Shown here: positions 26,824 to 35,662 of the stretch, one piece after another
Layout: each line of letters begins with the position of its first letter
Numbering within the stretch: the first letter of the stretch is position 1
NCBI GenBank assembly: GCA_963806145.1
Contig: CAWDXD010000005.1
Coordinates: 180,917-244,916, forward strand
Direction: 5' to 3'
Source: DASXKD01 sp963806145
GTDB lineage: Bacteria; Actinomycetota; Actinomycetes; Streptosporangiales; Streptosporangiaceae
DNA length: 64,000 nt
Translations under genes and position numbers: made by a program
The notes under the pieces: model-generated
The model's input: the letters and a program-made list of their open reading frames with translations, nothing else
What the model was told of the DNA's origin: nothing
Database searches by the model: none

Positions 26824-28154
26824 GACGCCGTATACCGCCTACTCCTACCTGAAGGGGCCCTTTATGGCCGTTATCAATGCTTTCGTGCAGGATGCCGTTG
26901 ATCGGGCCGTACCTCTTACCGTCGCTGCCGCCTATGCACAGTGTCGCGCCGCGGCGCTGGCCGAGTCTGTGATCGGCGCGATCGGCCTGGAGATCGAGTC
27001 ACATCTGGTCGACCTCGACCACGTCGCTGACCCCGTTCCCTGGAGACGCGTTGAGGCGATCGCGGCCGTGGTCGGGAAGGTCGCGCCGGGCACCGCGGTG
27101 ACCGTCGAGCCCGGCGGGCAGATCGAGCTATCAGGGCCGCCGGAAGCCGGAGTCGCCCCGGCGGTCGCCCGGCTGAGGTACGAGGGCACCGGCGCCCGGC
27201 TGGCCCTGGCCGATCGCCGTCTCGGGCTGGCTTACGCCGGGGCTGATCCGGCGCGCCCGTCCCGGCGGGTCAACCCGCGGCCGCGTTACCGCGCCATGGA
27301 ACAGCACTTCGCCGCCACCGGCCGGGCCCCGGCCGGGCAGGTCATGATGAACTCGACCGCCGCCCTCCAGGTCAATCTCCAGGCCGGCCCCAGGGGCGAG
27401 TGGCCGGCCAGGGTCGCGCGGGCCTACCGGCTCGGGCCCACCCTGGTGGCGATCGCGGCGAGCTCGCCCTGGCTGCACGGCCGCGATACGGGCTGGAAGT
27501 CCGTCCGGCAGCGGGCCTGGAGCGGGCTCGACGCGCGCACGTGCGGCCCGGTGCCGGGCTGCGCTCCGAAGGACGGCCGCGACGAGTGCGCTCGATCCCG
27601 CCTCAGCCTGGGCCCGGTTCGCGATGCGCGCCCCGGTCACGTTCGTGCGCGCCGGCGACGATGTCCTGGCGGTGGGCTGCTCGGTCCCGTTCTCGCAGTG
27701 GGCCAGCGGTGCGGTCAAGCTGGGCAACCGGCCGCCCACGGCCGCGGATCTCGAGACGCACCTGAGCACGCTGTTCCCGCCGGTCCGGCTCCGTGGCTAC
27801 CTGGAAGTGCGCTACCTGGACATGTCCGCGCCACGGTGGTGGCCGGCGATCGCGGCGGTCACCGCCACTCTGATGGACGACCCGGTCGCGGCCGACCTCG
27901 CGACCGAGGCGACCGAGCCAGCGGCGCAGTTGTGGACCGAGGCGGCCAGGGACGGGCTCGCCAACGCCACGCTGGCCACGTGCGCGCGCCGCTGTCTGGC
28001 GATCGCCGCCGGCCGTGTTCCGGCCGAGCTCAGGCCGGCCGTGGCCGACCTCGCTGATCTTGTTGAGTCGGGTCGCTGTCCCGGCGACTTGCTGGCCGAG
28101 CGCGCGGGCGAGATCGGGCCGCTCGACGCACTGGGAGAGATGGCATATGCATGA
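26816..28154 (+). pseudogene. egtA: egtA-like glutamate-cysteine ligase with a frameshift
   Basis: EgtA makes gamma-glutamylcysteine, the sulfur donor for ergothioneine. The first frame shows the GshA/EgtA active-site pattern: AIGLEIESHLVDL (Glu cluster), VTVEPGGQIELSGPP, MMNSTAALQVNLQAG, and ARTCGPVPG. Near 27586 (GACGAG-T-GCGCTC) the frame must shift by one: the continuation ALDPASAWARFAMRAPVTFV runs to 28154. Removing one base restores a full ligase of about 445 residues. Two starts are possible: 26816 (after GGGAGGG) or 26864 (after AAGGGG). The stop overlaps egtB by 8 bp. Confidence 0.85.
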
Positions 28155-28864
28155 TCTTGTCGTCCGCGACCTTGAGCAGGCCAGGAACCGGACGCTGGGG
28201 CTGACGGACCTGGACGACCCGACGCTGGTCACGCAGCACGACCCGCTGATGAGCCCGCTGGTGTGGGACCTGGCGCACGTCGGCCAGCAGGAGGAGCTGT
28301 GGCTGCTGCGGGCCGGCGACCCGGCCCGGCCCGGAATGCTCCCGCCAGCGGTGGACGCGCTCTACGACGCGTTCAAGCACCCCCGAGCCGAGCGCCCGTC
28401 GCTGCCGCTGCTGCCCCCGGTCGAGGCGCGGGCCTACGACCACGAGGTTCGCGGGCGGGTCCTTGACATGATCGAGCACACTCCGGCCGACGAGCTGTTC
28501 ACGGCGGGCATGGTCGTTCAGCACGAGGAACAGCACGACGAGACGATGCTGGCCACGCTGCAACTGCGGCAGGGCCCGCCTGTGCTGCTGGGGCGCCGGC
28601 CGCTGCCGCCCGGCCGCGATGTGGCGCCGGATCGCGTTTTCGTGGGCGGCGGGCTCGTTCACGCTTGGCGTGGACGCGGCCAGTGAGCCGTTCTCGCTCG
28701 ACAACGAGCGGCCCGCCCACACCGTGGACGTCGGGCCGTTCTGGATCGGCCGGGTCCCGGTCAGCGAGCCCTATGACGACGACCCTCGGTGGGCCGACAT
28801 CCCCGAGCACCACCTCGTCGGCGTGGCCGGCGGCGTGGTGACCGTCACCGATCTGGAGGCATGA
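28147..28864 (+). pseudogene. egtB: Chimeric egtB-egtC remnant: DinB domain joined to the EgtC C-terminus
   Basis: EgtB is the iron sulfoxide synthase. The frame from the ATG at 28147 gives its N-terminal DinB-like domain with the three-His iron site (H in LAHVGQQEEL and the HEEQHDET motif). A one-base insertion near 28652 (GGCGGGCTC) ends this frame; the next continues GSFTLGVDAASEPFSLDNER then PAHTVDVGPFWIGRVPV, the start of the formylglycine-generating-enzyme-like domain. It then jumps directly to SEPYDDDPRWADIPEHHLV, the EgtC (glutamine-amidotransferase) C-terminus. Thus most of the catalytic FGE-like domain and nearly all of egtC are deleted. Stop at 28864. Confidence 0.8.
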
Positions 28865-28868
28865 CCGA

Positions 28869-29891
28869 ATGCCGGCACAAGACCGCGTCCGGGCTCATCC
28901 GGACTCCTATCTGGCCGGGTTGCGTGCGGACGTCCGCGCGGGCCTCACAGCGGAGCCGAAGTCACTGCCGCCGAAGTACTTCTACGACGAGCGCGGCAGC
29001 GAGCTGTTCGAGGAGATCACCAGGCTGCCCGAGTACTACCCGACCAGGGCCGAGACGGCGATCCTGCGAGCGCGCGCGGGCGAGATCGCCGAACTCTCGC
29101 GGTGCGAGTCGCTGGTCGAGCTCGGCAGCGGCACCTCGGCCAAGACCGGCCTGCTGCTGCGGGCGCTCCGTGAAAGTGGCACCTTGCGCGAGTTCATGCC
29201 GTTCGACGTCGATCCCGCGGTCCTCGCCGATGCGACCGAGGCGCTGACAACGCAGTACCCGGGGCTGCGAATCGTCCCGTTCGTCGGAGACTTCGAGCAC
29301 GACCTGGGGGAGATTCCCGCGGCGAAGGGCCGCCGCATGATTGCCTTCCTGGGCTCGACCATCGGAAATCTCGAGCCGCCCGCGCGCGCCAGGCTGTACC
29401 GGAACGTCGCCGGCGTGCTGGCCGGCGGCGATATGTTCCTGCTCGGCACCGACCTGGTGAAAGATACCGGCCGGCTGCTGCGCGCCTACAACGACTCGGC
29501 CGAGGTCACGGCGGAGTTCAACCGCAACGTCCTGAAGGTCATCAACCGGGAGCTGCGGGCCGACTTCGACGTCGAGGAGTTCGAGCACATCGCGATCTGG
29601 GACGCCGAGCGCGAGTGGATAGAGATGCGGCTGCGCTCGGTCCGCGCGCAGGTCGTGACCGCCGGCGACCTGGGGCTGACGGTGTCCTTCGACGCGGGCG
29701 AAGAGATGCGGACCGAGGTGTCCGCGAAGTTCCGTCCGGCCGGTATCAGAGCCGAGCTAGCCGACGCCGGCTTCCGGACGCTGAGGTTCTGGACCGACCC
29801 CGACGGCGACTTCGGGCTCACCGTGGCCGAGCTGGCCGGGCGGCAGGACGGCCGTTTCCGGCGGGTGCTCTCGCGCTTCGGCTCGCGCTGA
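28869..29891 (+). CDS. egtD: Histidine N-alpha-methyltransferase EgtD
   Basis: 340 residues, the normal EgtD length (about 320-330). It trimethylates histidine to hercynine with SAM, the first step of ergothioneine synthesis. Motifs: LPPKYFYDERGSELFEEITR and LPEYYPTRAETAIL at the N-terminus, VELGSGTSAKTGLLLRAL (SAM loop), FDVDPAVLADA, MIAFLGSTIGNLEP, and DLVKDTGRLLRAYNDSAEVTAEFNRN carrying the histidine-binding Asn/Tyr region. Intact, while egtA, egtB and egtC beside it are broken, so at most hercynine could be made from this locus. egtE is not found downstream. Confidence 0.92.
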   Translation: MPAQDRVRAHPDSYLAGLRADVRAGLTAEPKSLPPKYFYDERGSELFEEITRLPEYYPTRAETAILRARAGEIAELSRCESLVELGSGTSAKTGLLLRALRESGTLREFMPFDVDPAVLADATEALTTQYPGLRIVPFVGDFEHDLGEIPAAKGRRMIAFLGSTIGNLEPPARARLYRNVAGVLAGGDMFLLGTDLVKDTGRLLRAYNDSAEVTAEFNRNVLKVINRELRADFDVEEFEHIAIWDAEREWIEMRLRSVRAQVVTAGDLGLTVSFDAGEEMRTEVSAKFRPAGIRAELADAGFRTLRFWTDPDGDFGLTVAELAGRQDGRFRRVLSRFGSR

Positions 29892-29898
29892 GCGCGGT

Positions 29899-30122
29899 TC
29901 AGGACTCTTCGCCAGGCTCCTCGTCGACGACGTAGACGGCTGCCTCCTCGGCGGACGCTCCGCCATCGATCCCCGAGCCGTACGCGACGAGATCGGGATC
30001 GTCGTAGCTCTCTTCCTCGTCCTCGGCGATCAGCCGGCCGGACCGCGGGTCCGAGCCGTCGTCGGCCGCGAGCCGCTGGATGTCACCGGCGGTCGCATTC
30101 TCGTCCCAGTCCTGGTCCGGGA
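29899..30122 (-). pseudogene. 5'-truncated DUF5709 gene
   Basis: A minus-strand frame ending at a TGA (29899-29901) reads LAADDGSDPRSGRLIAEDEE then GSGIDGGASAEEAAVYVVDE. It matches the last 75 residues of the intact DUF5709 protein at 20920-21402 (PDPRAGRLVAEDEG, GIDGGGATAEEAA). The 5' part is missing: upstream the sequence passes into an oxidoreductase fragment. It converges on egtD with only a few bases between the stops. Confidence 0.7.
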
Positions 30123-30123
30123 C

Positions 30124-30450
30124 AAGATGATCTCAGCGTCCGGGTGCGCACTAAAACGCGTATCCACCTGCCCTTCCAGCACGGTGAACCTCTGCGCGGC
30201 GGCCATCTGCTCGGCGCCGCTGCTTGACATGATCAGGTACGAGCCGTTCCTCGACTGGTGCCGACCGTCAGGCCGTAGAACTTCCAGGGACCGGAACGGC
30301 ACCTCACCGCCGACAAGGTCCACTGCCAGGTCCGCATCGCGGACGGCGGTCTCGAAGGGCTCCCGCGTGTAGTCGAGTACGTAGTCGATGCCGAGGGCAG
30401 CGAGCGCGTCGTGTTTGACGGAACTGGCCGTGCCGATCACCTCGGCGATC
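30124..30450 (-). pseudogene. Zinc-binding-dehydrogenase (MDR) fragment
   Basis: Reads VIGTASSVKHDALAALGIDY then VLDYTREPFETAVRDADLAV and DLVGGEVPFRSLEVLRPDG on the minus strand. This is the NAD(P)-binding part of an MDR/quinone-oxidoreductase (strand beta-D, the GAD-x-V-x-DY motif and D-x-VGG). Both the N-terminal catalytic domain and the C-terminus are gone; the frame runs into the DUF5709 relic. Deletion debris. Confidence 0.6.
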
Positions 30451-30849
30451 GGGCTCACTAATTCCTGCAGTGAGTCGTGCCTGCTCAGGCGATATTTCCG
30501 GGCGGAATACGGGTCCGATTGGCGGGAGCGATTCAAACCCCTATATGCGTAGCTTGATCGATGTCTCTTGATGGCAGGGGTTCCACGTATCGGAGAAGAG
30601 AAGCTCCTGGAGATGCACCCAGTTGGTGGCAGCTATCTCTGTCATGGCGGCTCATTTCTAGGTAGTGATCCAGGAGTCAATCCGCGCAGGCCCGGCAATT
30701 TAGTTGTCCCGATACTAAGTCACTCTGGTGGGACCCGTAGTGCGGACAGGGCATCTCGGCCGGTCAAGTCCTCGGGCATCTTCAATTGCCGCGCGGCGCG
30801 TGCGTGCACACGGCAAGGTCGCTCCGGGCGGGCTGGCATAATAGAGGTG
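30451..30849. other. Low-information, AT-richer gap
   Basis: Between the MDR relic and the small zinc-finger gene I find no gene. The stretch is noticeably richer in A and T than its surroundings. A possible -10 hexamer CATAAT (30837-30842) lies 8 bp before the ATG at 30850, which would give a nearly leaderless mRNA. Confidence 0.4.
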
Positions 30850-31020
30850 ATGAGCAATTCAAGTTCCCGCCGCTTCCCTGTGACCACTACCCGGCTTCCG
30901 GTCACGCGCTGCCAGATCTGCCACCGCACCGTTGCCTACCGGCCCGGCAGCCTCAGCGCGGTCCTGACCGAGCACTACCGCCGGGCTCACCCCGAAGCGC
31001 TCGGTATCCCTTCCGGGTAG
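30850..31020 (+). CDS. Small CxxC...HxxxxH putative zinc-finger protein
   Basis: 56 residues from the ATG at 30850, preceded by AGAGG. After a Ser/Arg-rich start (MSNSSSRRFPVTTTRLPVTR) comes CQICHRTVAYRPGSLSAVLT and EHYRRAHPEALG. The spacing C-x2-C-x17-H-x4-H could bind one zinc as in C2H2 fingers. Actinomycetes carry many such mini-proteins with unknown roles. The open frame extends far upstream, but codon use and the promoter-like CATAAT favour this start. Confidence 0.55.
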   Translation: MSNSSSRRFPVTTTRLPVTRCQICHRTVAYRPGSLSAVLTEHYRRAHPEALGIPSG

Positions 31021-31143
31021 CCGGCCGCGAGTCGTCCGTTCGCAGGCGATGAGCGTGCGCCTCGGCGGCGCGCCTGCGGAATATCGCGGCATCTGCCGGA
31101 TGTCCGCGCCGGGCTTGCCTGTTGACGCAATCCCGCCCGACCG

Positions 31144-31935
31144 CTAGGAACTGCCCTTCCGGCCTACCGGCGCAATTGCTTGCCAGTGCCTGGAACGCTC
31201 TTGGCCGCGTTGTCCCTGGTTGCCTGCGTCCCGTGCGGCCAGCCGCAAGGCGAGCGCGACGACAAGCGGAAACAGGCCCTGAACAGCCGACGTCAGCCGC
31301 TCGACCATGCCCAGGTCACCGCCGCCGACTCGGGCCGCGATCAGGAGCCAGAGAGACAACCCGGCGAAGATCACGGTCACCGTCGCGCAGCCGTAGACAC
31401 TGAGGATCCACGATTGCGCTGGCGCGCGCCTGGCGACAAGTACGGGCCAGACCGCTGTCGTGACGACGCAGCTCACCGCGAAGGCGAGGTGGCGCGACGT
31501 CGGGCCCGTGGCCGGTTCCGGGGTGGCGGCGATGCCGAGAGTAGAAAGGCCAGTCAGGATCAGCAGGATGCGCGCAGGCATGCGGACGGCAGTGAGGCCC
31601 GCACCGGTCGCGATCTGACAGCTGCCCACCAGCACCAGGGCCGCGGTCATTACCCACCGGTCGGTTCCCGAGTGACCAGCCAGCACGCTCATCGTCTGCC
31701 GCATCGGGCTATAAGAGGCCGGCTGAAGCGCGCCGGCCATCAGCCAGCCCCCGACCAGGATGACAGGCGCCATCAAGGCCGTACCTACCGCCCAGCCAGG
31801 GACTGGCCGGGCAGCCTCCAGAAGGCCTGAGCGATCGGCTGGTAATGGTTCAGTGATGGCCGAGGCAGGGCCAGGGTGTAGGCGATCTCGTCCTGATCGG
31901 TTGCGCGCGGGGTCTGGACGCGCAAGCTGAGTCAT
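31144..31935 (-). CDS. DUF998-family integral membrane protein
   Basis: 263 residues with about six membrane segments: GTALMAPVILVGGWLMAGAL, WVMTAALVLVGSCQIATGAG, ARILLILTGLSTLGIAATP, LAFAVSCVVTTAVWPVLVA, WILSVYGCATVTVIFAGLSL and the last near LFPLVVALALRL. The conserved DUF998 loop SYSPMRQTMSVLAGHSGTDR follows TM1. Function unknown; DUF998 proteins sit near drug-resistance and lipid genes. The N-terminal 45 residues are basic and polar. The stop lies next to 31144. Confidence 0.85.
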   Translation of the reverse strand: MTQLARPDPARNRSGRDRLHPGPASAITEPLPADRSGLLEAARPVPGWAVGTALMAPVILVGGWLMAGALQPASYSPMRQTMSVLAGHSGTDRWVMTAALVLVGSCQIATGAGLTAVRMPARILLILTGLSTLGIAATPEPATGPTSRHLAFAVSCVVTTAVWPVLVARRAPAQSWILSVYGCATVTVIFAGLSLWLLIAARVGGGDLGMVERLTSAVQGLFPLVVALALRLAARDAGNQGQRGQERSRHWQAIAPVGRKGSS

Positions 31936-32314
31936 GGCGCCTCCAGGGCCACATCGACTCGGGCTGCCAGAAGGAGGCGCTGTTCGTCTTTAAGCGGGTT
32001 GCCTGCCGGGTCACGGGCAGACAACGCCGTAAAGACCCGATATGTAGTGCCTTGCGGCCTCGCTTTGGCAACAAGCCAGCCTTCGAGACAGCACGACACG
32101 GGTCGGGGCTATTCCCTGGGCCGCTCAGGCGATGCCCTCGGGCCAGCCTGTGAAGTTGTGCTGCTGTCCCTGGCAGACACCGGGCAGGCCAACGACGTGT
32201 ATAGCCGTACGTGGCGCGCCGCCGCTTCGCAAGAAGGTCGTCAGTCCCAGCGGACGACAAAGGCAAAGGCAAGGAGATCTCACTCCCTGCCACTCTTAAC
32301 GTATAGCAGCCCGG
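31936..32314. other. Intergenic region before the RAE
   Basis: About 380 bp with no convincing gene. It contains the divergent promoter of the DUF998 gene. The rightmost part leads into the rifamycin-associated element at 32315. Confidence 0.4.
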
Positions 32315-32333
32315 GGGGCTTGCGGCAAGACCC
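32315..32333 (+). promoter_or_regulatory. Rifamycin-associated element (RAE)
   Basis: The 19-bp inverted repeat GGGGCTTGCGGCAAGACCC matches the published RAE consensus (GGGGCTTGCGGCAAGGCCC) at 18 of 19 positions; the single change is A for G in the right arm. RAEs lie upstream of rifamycin-inactivating genes (rph, rgt, rox, helR) in many actinomycetes and are required for their induction by rifampin. Here it is about 196 bp before the GTG of rph and 62 bp before the glycosyltransferase stub. Confidence 0.9.
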
Positions 32334-32394
32334 GGGTCGTGCTGCAGAATCGGCGGGCCGGACCAAGAACGGACGAAGACATAGAGGGCACGAC

Positions 32395-32532
32395 GTGCGT
32401 GTGTTGCTGTCGACCTATGGGGGACGCGGTGACGAACCGCTGGTGGGACTGGCGGTGCGGTTGGAGGCGCCAGTGATTCGATCGGCCAGTGCAGTGCAAC
32501 GGAACACGGCTGCCTCGGAGGTATCGCGGTGA
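32395..32532 (+). pseudogene. Truncated glycosyltransferase (rgt-like) stub read into the rph start
   Basis: From a GTG at 32395 the frame gives VRVLLSTYGGRGDEPLVGLA then VRLEAP, the unmistakable first 25 residues of MGT/GT1 macrolide or rifamycin glycosyltransferases (usual form MRVLLSTYGSRGDVEPLVGLA, so one Val codon is lost). After that the sequence is unrelated (VIRSASAVQRNTAASEVSR) and stops at 32530-32532, overlapping the rph GTG as GTGA. The stub may act as a translated, coupled leader for rph. The stub and rph are under the same RAE. Confidence 0.75.
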
Positions 32533-35126
32533 GCGAGCAGCATGTGTTGGGTCTTCAAGAGGTTGACGAGATGCAGGTCGCGGTCGTTGGCGGCAAGGGC
32601 GCGCACCTGGGCGCGCTGTCGCGGATCGACGGCATCCGCGTGCCGGCTGGCTTTTGCGTGACGACGGACGCCTTCCGGCGGATCATGGCGGAAGCGCCCT
32701 CGATCGACGATCGGCTCGATCAGCTGTCGCGCCTGAACCCGGACGACCGGGAGGCGATCCGCACGCTCAGCACGGACATCCGCCGGACCATCGAAGGGAT
32801 CGCCATCCCGGGCGATCTCGCGGCGGCTATCACCCGCGCTCTCGCCCAGCTCGGCGAGCAAGCCGCCTACGCCGTCCGATCCAGTGCGACGGCAGAGGAC
32901 CTGCCGACGGCCTCCTTCGCCGGCCAGCAGGACACGTACCTGAACGTCGTGGGGCCGGCGGCGATCCTCCAGCACGTCAGCCGGTGCTGGGCGTCGCTGT
33001 TCACCGAGCGGGCCGTGACCTATCGCCTGCGGAACGGCTTCGACCACCGGAAGGTCCACATGGCCGTGGTCGTGCAGCAGATGGTCTTCCCGGATGCGGC
33101 CGGCATCCTGTTCACGGCCGACCCCGTCACGGGCAACCGGAAGGTCGCCTCCGTGGAGGCCAGCTTCGGCCTCGGTGAGGCCCTGGTCTCCGGCCTGGTG
33201 AACCCGGATGCCTTCAAGGTGCGCGACGGCGAGGTAGTCGCCAAGGCGATCGCCGCCAAGCAGCGTGCGGTTCACGCCTCGCCGGCTGGCGGGACGCAGG
33301 AACAGGCGATCGACCCGCAGCGGCAGGAGCAGCCAGCGTTGACGGATGCGCAGGTTGTGCGGCTCGCGCGGCTCGGCCGGCGGATCGAAGCGCACCTCGG
33401 CCGTCCGCAGGACGTCGAATGGTGCCTGGTCGATGATGGCTTCCAGTTCGTCCAGAGCCGGCCGATCACCACGCTGTTCCCCATCCCCGAGTCCGGCGAC
33501 CGGGAGAAGCGCGTCTATGTCTCCGTCGGTCATCAGCAGATGATGACCGACGCCATGAAGCCCCTGGGGTTGTCCATCTGGCAGATGACGACCCCCGCGC
33601 CCATGGCCGAGGCTGGCGGCCGCCTGTTCGTCGACGTCACCCAAAGGCTGGCCTCGCCGGCGAGCCGCGGCGGCCTCCTGGAGGCCCTGGGGAGATCCGA
33701 TCCGCTGCTCGGGGACGCGCTGCAGACCATCCTCGAGCGCGACGGCTTCGTCCGGCCGCTCCCTGGCGAGGGTCCGCCCGGGCCACTGTTTGGCGGCGCG
33801 ACAGCTCCGATCGAGACCGATCCGGCCATCGTCACCGAGCTGATCGGGCGCAGCCAGGCATCCATCGCCGCCTTGGAACGCGACATCCGGACGAAGTCCG
33901 GCGAGGCGCTGCTCGACTTCATCCAGGCGGACATCCAGGAGCTGAGGCGGATCCTGTTCGATCCGCAGAGCCACCAGGTGTTCATGTCGGCGATGGAGGC
34001 CGCGTGGTGGCTCAACGATCAGCTGCAGGCGTGGCTGGGCGAGAAGAACGCGGCCGACACGCTCACGCAGTCCGTTCCCCATAACGTGACATCGGAGATG
34101 GGGCTGGCGCTCTTGGACGTCTCGGACGTGATCCGCCCGCATCCGGACGTGGTGGCGTTTCTGCACCACGTCGGGGACGAGGGCTTCCTGGACGAGCTGG
34201 CCAAGCTCTCGGGCGGGCGGGAAGCGCGAGACGCCATCGAGGCGTGGCTCGAAAAGTACGGCCTGCGCTGCGTCGGCGAGATCGACATCACGCGGCCGCG
34301 TTGGAGCGAGCGCCCCTCCACGCTCGTGCCCGTGATCCTCGGCAACATCAGGAACTTCGAGCCGGGCGCCGGCGCGCGGCGCTTCGAGCAAGGGCGGCAG
34401 GAGGCATGGGCGAAGGAACAGGACGTGCTGGAGCGCTTGCGGGCCCTGCCAGACGGGGAGCGGAAGTCCGAAGAGGCCAAGCGGATGATCGACCGGGTGC
34501 GGACCTTCATCGGGTACCGGGAGTACCCGAAGTACGGCATGGTCAGCCGCTATTTCGTGTACAAGCAGGCCCTGCTGAAAGAGGCCGAGCGCCTCGTGCG
34601 GGCCCACGTGCTTCGTGAGAAGGAAGACATCTTCTACCTGAGGTTCCCAGAGCTCCACGACGTCGCGCGCACGAACCACGTGGATGACCAGCTCATCTGC
34701 TGGCGCAAGGACGCGTTCAGGTCGTATCAAGCGCTGACGCCGCCCCGGGTGCTCACATCGGACGGCGAGGTCATCACGGGGGCGTACCGACGCAACGACG
34801 TGCCGGCCGGTGCCCTGGTCGGCCTACCGGTCTCCGCCGGGGTCATCGAAGGGCGGGCCCGCGTCATCCTGGATATGGCGCAGGCCGATCTCGAAGCGGG
34901 CGACATCCTGGTCACGGCCTACACGGACCCCAGCTGGACGCCGCTGTTCGTGGCGATCACGGGCCTGGTCACGGAGGTGGGAGGCCTGATGACGCACGGC
35001 GCAGTGATCGCACGGGAGTACGGCTTGCCGGCCGTCGTCGGTGTGGTAGATGCGACCCGGCTGATCCCCGATGGGCAGCGGATCCGCGTGCACGGAACCG
35101 ACGGGTACGTCGAGATTCTGCCTTGA
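32529..35126 (+). CDS. rph: Rifampin phosphotransferase
   Basis: 865 residues (family length about 867). It inactivates rifamycins by transferring the beta-phosphate of ATP to the C21 hydroxyl. Three domains: ATP-grasp-like nucleotide domain at 1-315 (AYAVRSSATAEDLPTASFAGQQDTYLNV, ILFTADPVTG, EWCLVDDGFQFVQSRP), rifampin-binding helical domain at about 325-755, and swivelling His domain at 765-865 with the catalytic His near residue 823 (GGLMTHGAVIAREYGLPAVVG). GTG start after CGGAGGT. Its base composition (fewer GCC/GGC runs) is slightly unlike its flanks, consistent with mobility. Induction through the RAE is expected. Confidence 0.95.
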   Translation: MSEQHVLGLQEVDEMQVAVVGGKGAHLGALSRIDGIRVPAGFCVTTDAFRRIMAEAPSIDDRLDQLSRLNPDDREAIRTLSTDIRRTIEGIAIPGDLAAAITRALAQLGEQAAYAVRSSATAEDLPTASFAGQQDTYLNVVGPAAILQHVSRCWASLFTERAVTYRLRNGFDHRKVHMAVVVQQMVFPDAAGILFTADPVTGNRKVASVEASFGLGEALVSGLVNPDAFKVRDGEVVAKAIAAKQRAVHASPAGGTQEQAIDPQRQEQPALTDAQVVRLARLGRRIEAHLGRPQDVEWCLVDDGFQFVQSRPITTLFPIPESGDREKRVYVSVGHQQMMTDAMKPLGLSIWQMTTPAPMAEAGGRLFVDVTQRLASPASRGGLLEALGRSDPLLGDALQTILERDGFVRPLPGEGPPGPLFGGATAPIETDPAIVTELIGRSQASIAALERDIRTKSGEALLDFIQADIQELRRILFDPQSHQVFMSAMEAAWWLNDQLQAWLGEKNAADTLTQSVPHNVTSEMGLALLDVSDVIRPHPDVVAFLHHVGDEGFLDELAKLSGGREARDAIEAWLEKYGLRCVGEIDITRPRWSERPSTLVPVILGNIRNFEPGAGARRFEQGRQEAWAKEQDVLERLRALPDGERKSEEAKRMIDRVRTFIGYREYPKYGMVSRYFVYKQALLKEAERLVRAHVLREKEDIFYLRFPELHDVARTNHVDDQLICWRKDAFRSYQALTPPRVLTSDGEVITGAYRRNDVPAGALVGLPVSAGVIEGRARVILDMAQADLEAGDILVTAYTDPSWTPLFVAITGLVTEVGGLMTHGAVIAREYGLPAVVGVVDATRLIPDGQRIRVHGTDGYVEILP

Positions 35127-35197
35127 CTGATCACACCGAGAAGGCGTGGCCGGGCGAGGATGACCCGAATCCACCAGGGCTGCCGCTTACCGCGCGG

Positions 35198-35430
35198 CTA
35201 GCGGGTGATCTGCCAGATCACGTCGGTGCCGGTGTCGCGGGGCGCGGGGGCCACAGATCCCGGGCCGGCCGCTCGCCGAGCCTGACGTAACCCAGCTTCG
35301 CCGGAATGCGCCCGCTGGCCACGTTGGCGGCATCGTGGTGAATCTCCACCCGGCCGATGCCTGGCAGCCCGAGCGCGGCACCAGTCAGCGCCGCGGTGAG
35401 GCTCCCGCTGTTCCGCCACCCGCCGCGCGA
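35198..35430 (-). pseudogene. GNAT acetyltransferase relic
   Basis: Minus strand: SLTAALTGAALGLPGIGRVE then IHHDAANVASGRIPAKLGYV, the acetyl-CoA loop to C-terminal part of a RimJ/RimL-like GNAT. The end (DTGTDVIWQITR, stop at 35198-35200) is in another frame, so an indel lies near 35240. The N-terminal half is absent. Another decayed gene. Confidence 0.6.
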
Positions 35431-35662
35431 ACAGGCCGGCCGCGCACCGTCCCCGACGACTCTGGCACCGCACCGGTGAGCGGCAGCGCCTGCAGCGCAG
35501 TGTTCGCACCCTCCGGTTCCAGGTCGCGTCGCGGGCCGCGTAGGCAGGTGGCCGGGGCTGGCGGCGGCGCTGCTTTCTTAGGCTGCGGTAAGGAATTTCT
35601 TCGGCCGACCTGAGTCCCGCCTGGTTCCTTGGGTGCAAGCCACAAACCCGAGGAGGACTCGC

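Noticed and set aside
32415..34730. A 771-residue open frame antisense to rph
   Set aside because: High GC at codon third positions of rph keeps the opposite strand open; it has no family likeness and no ribosome-binding site, while rph itself has all expected motifs.
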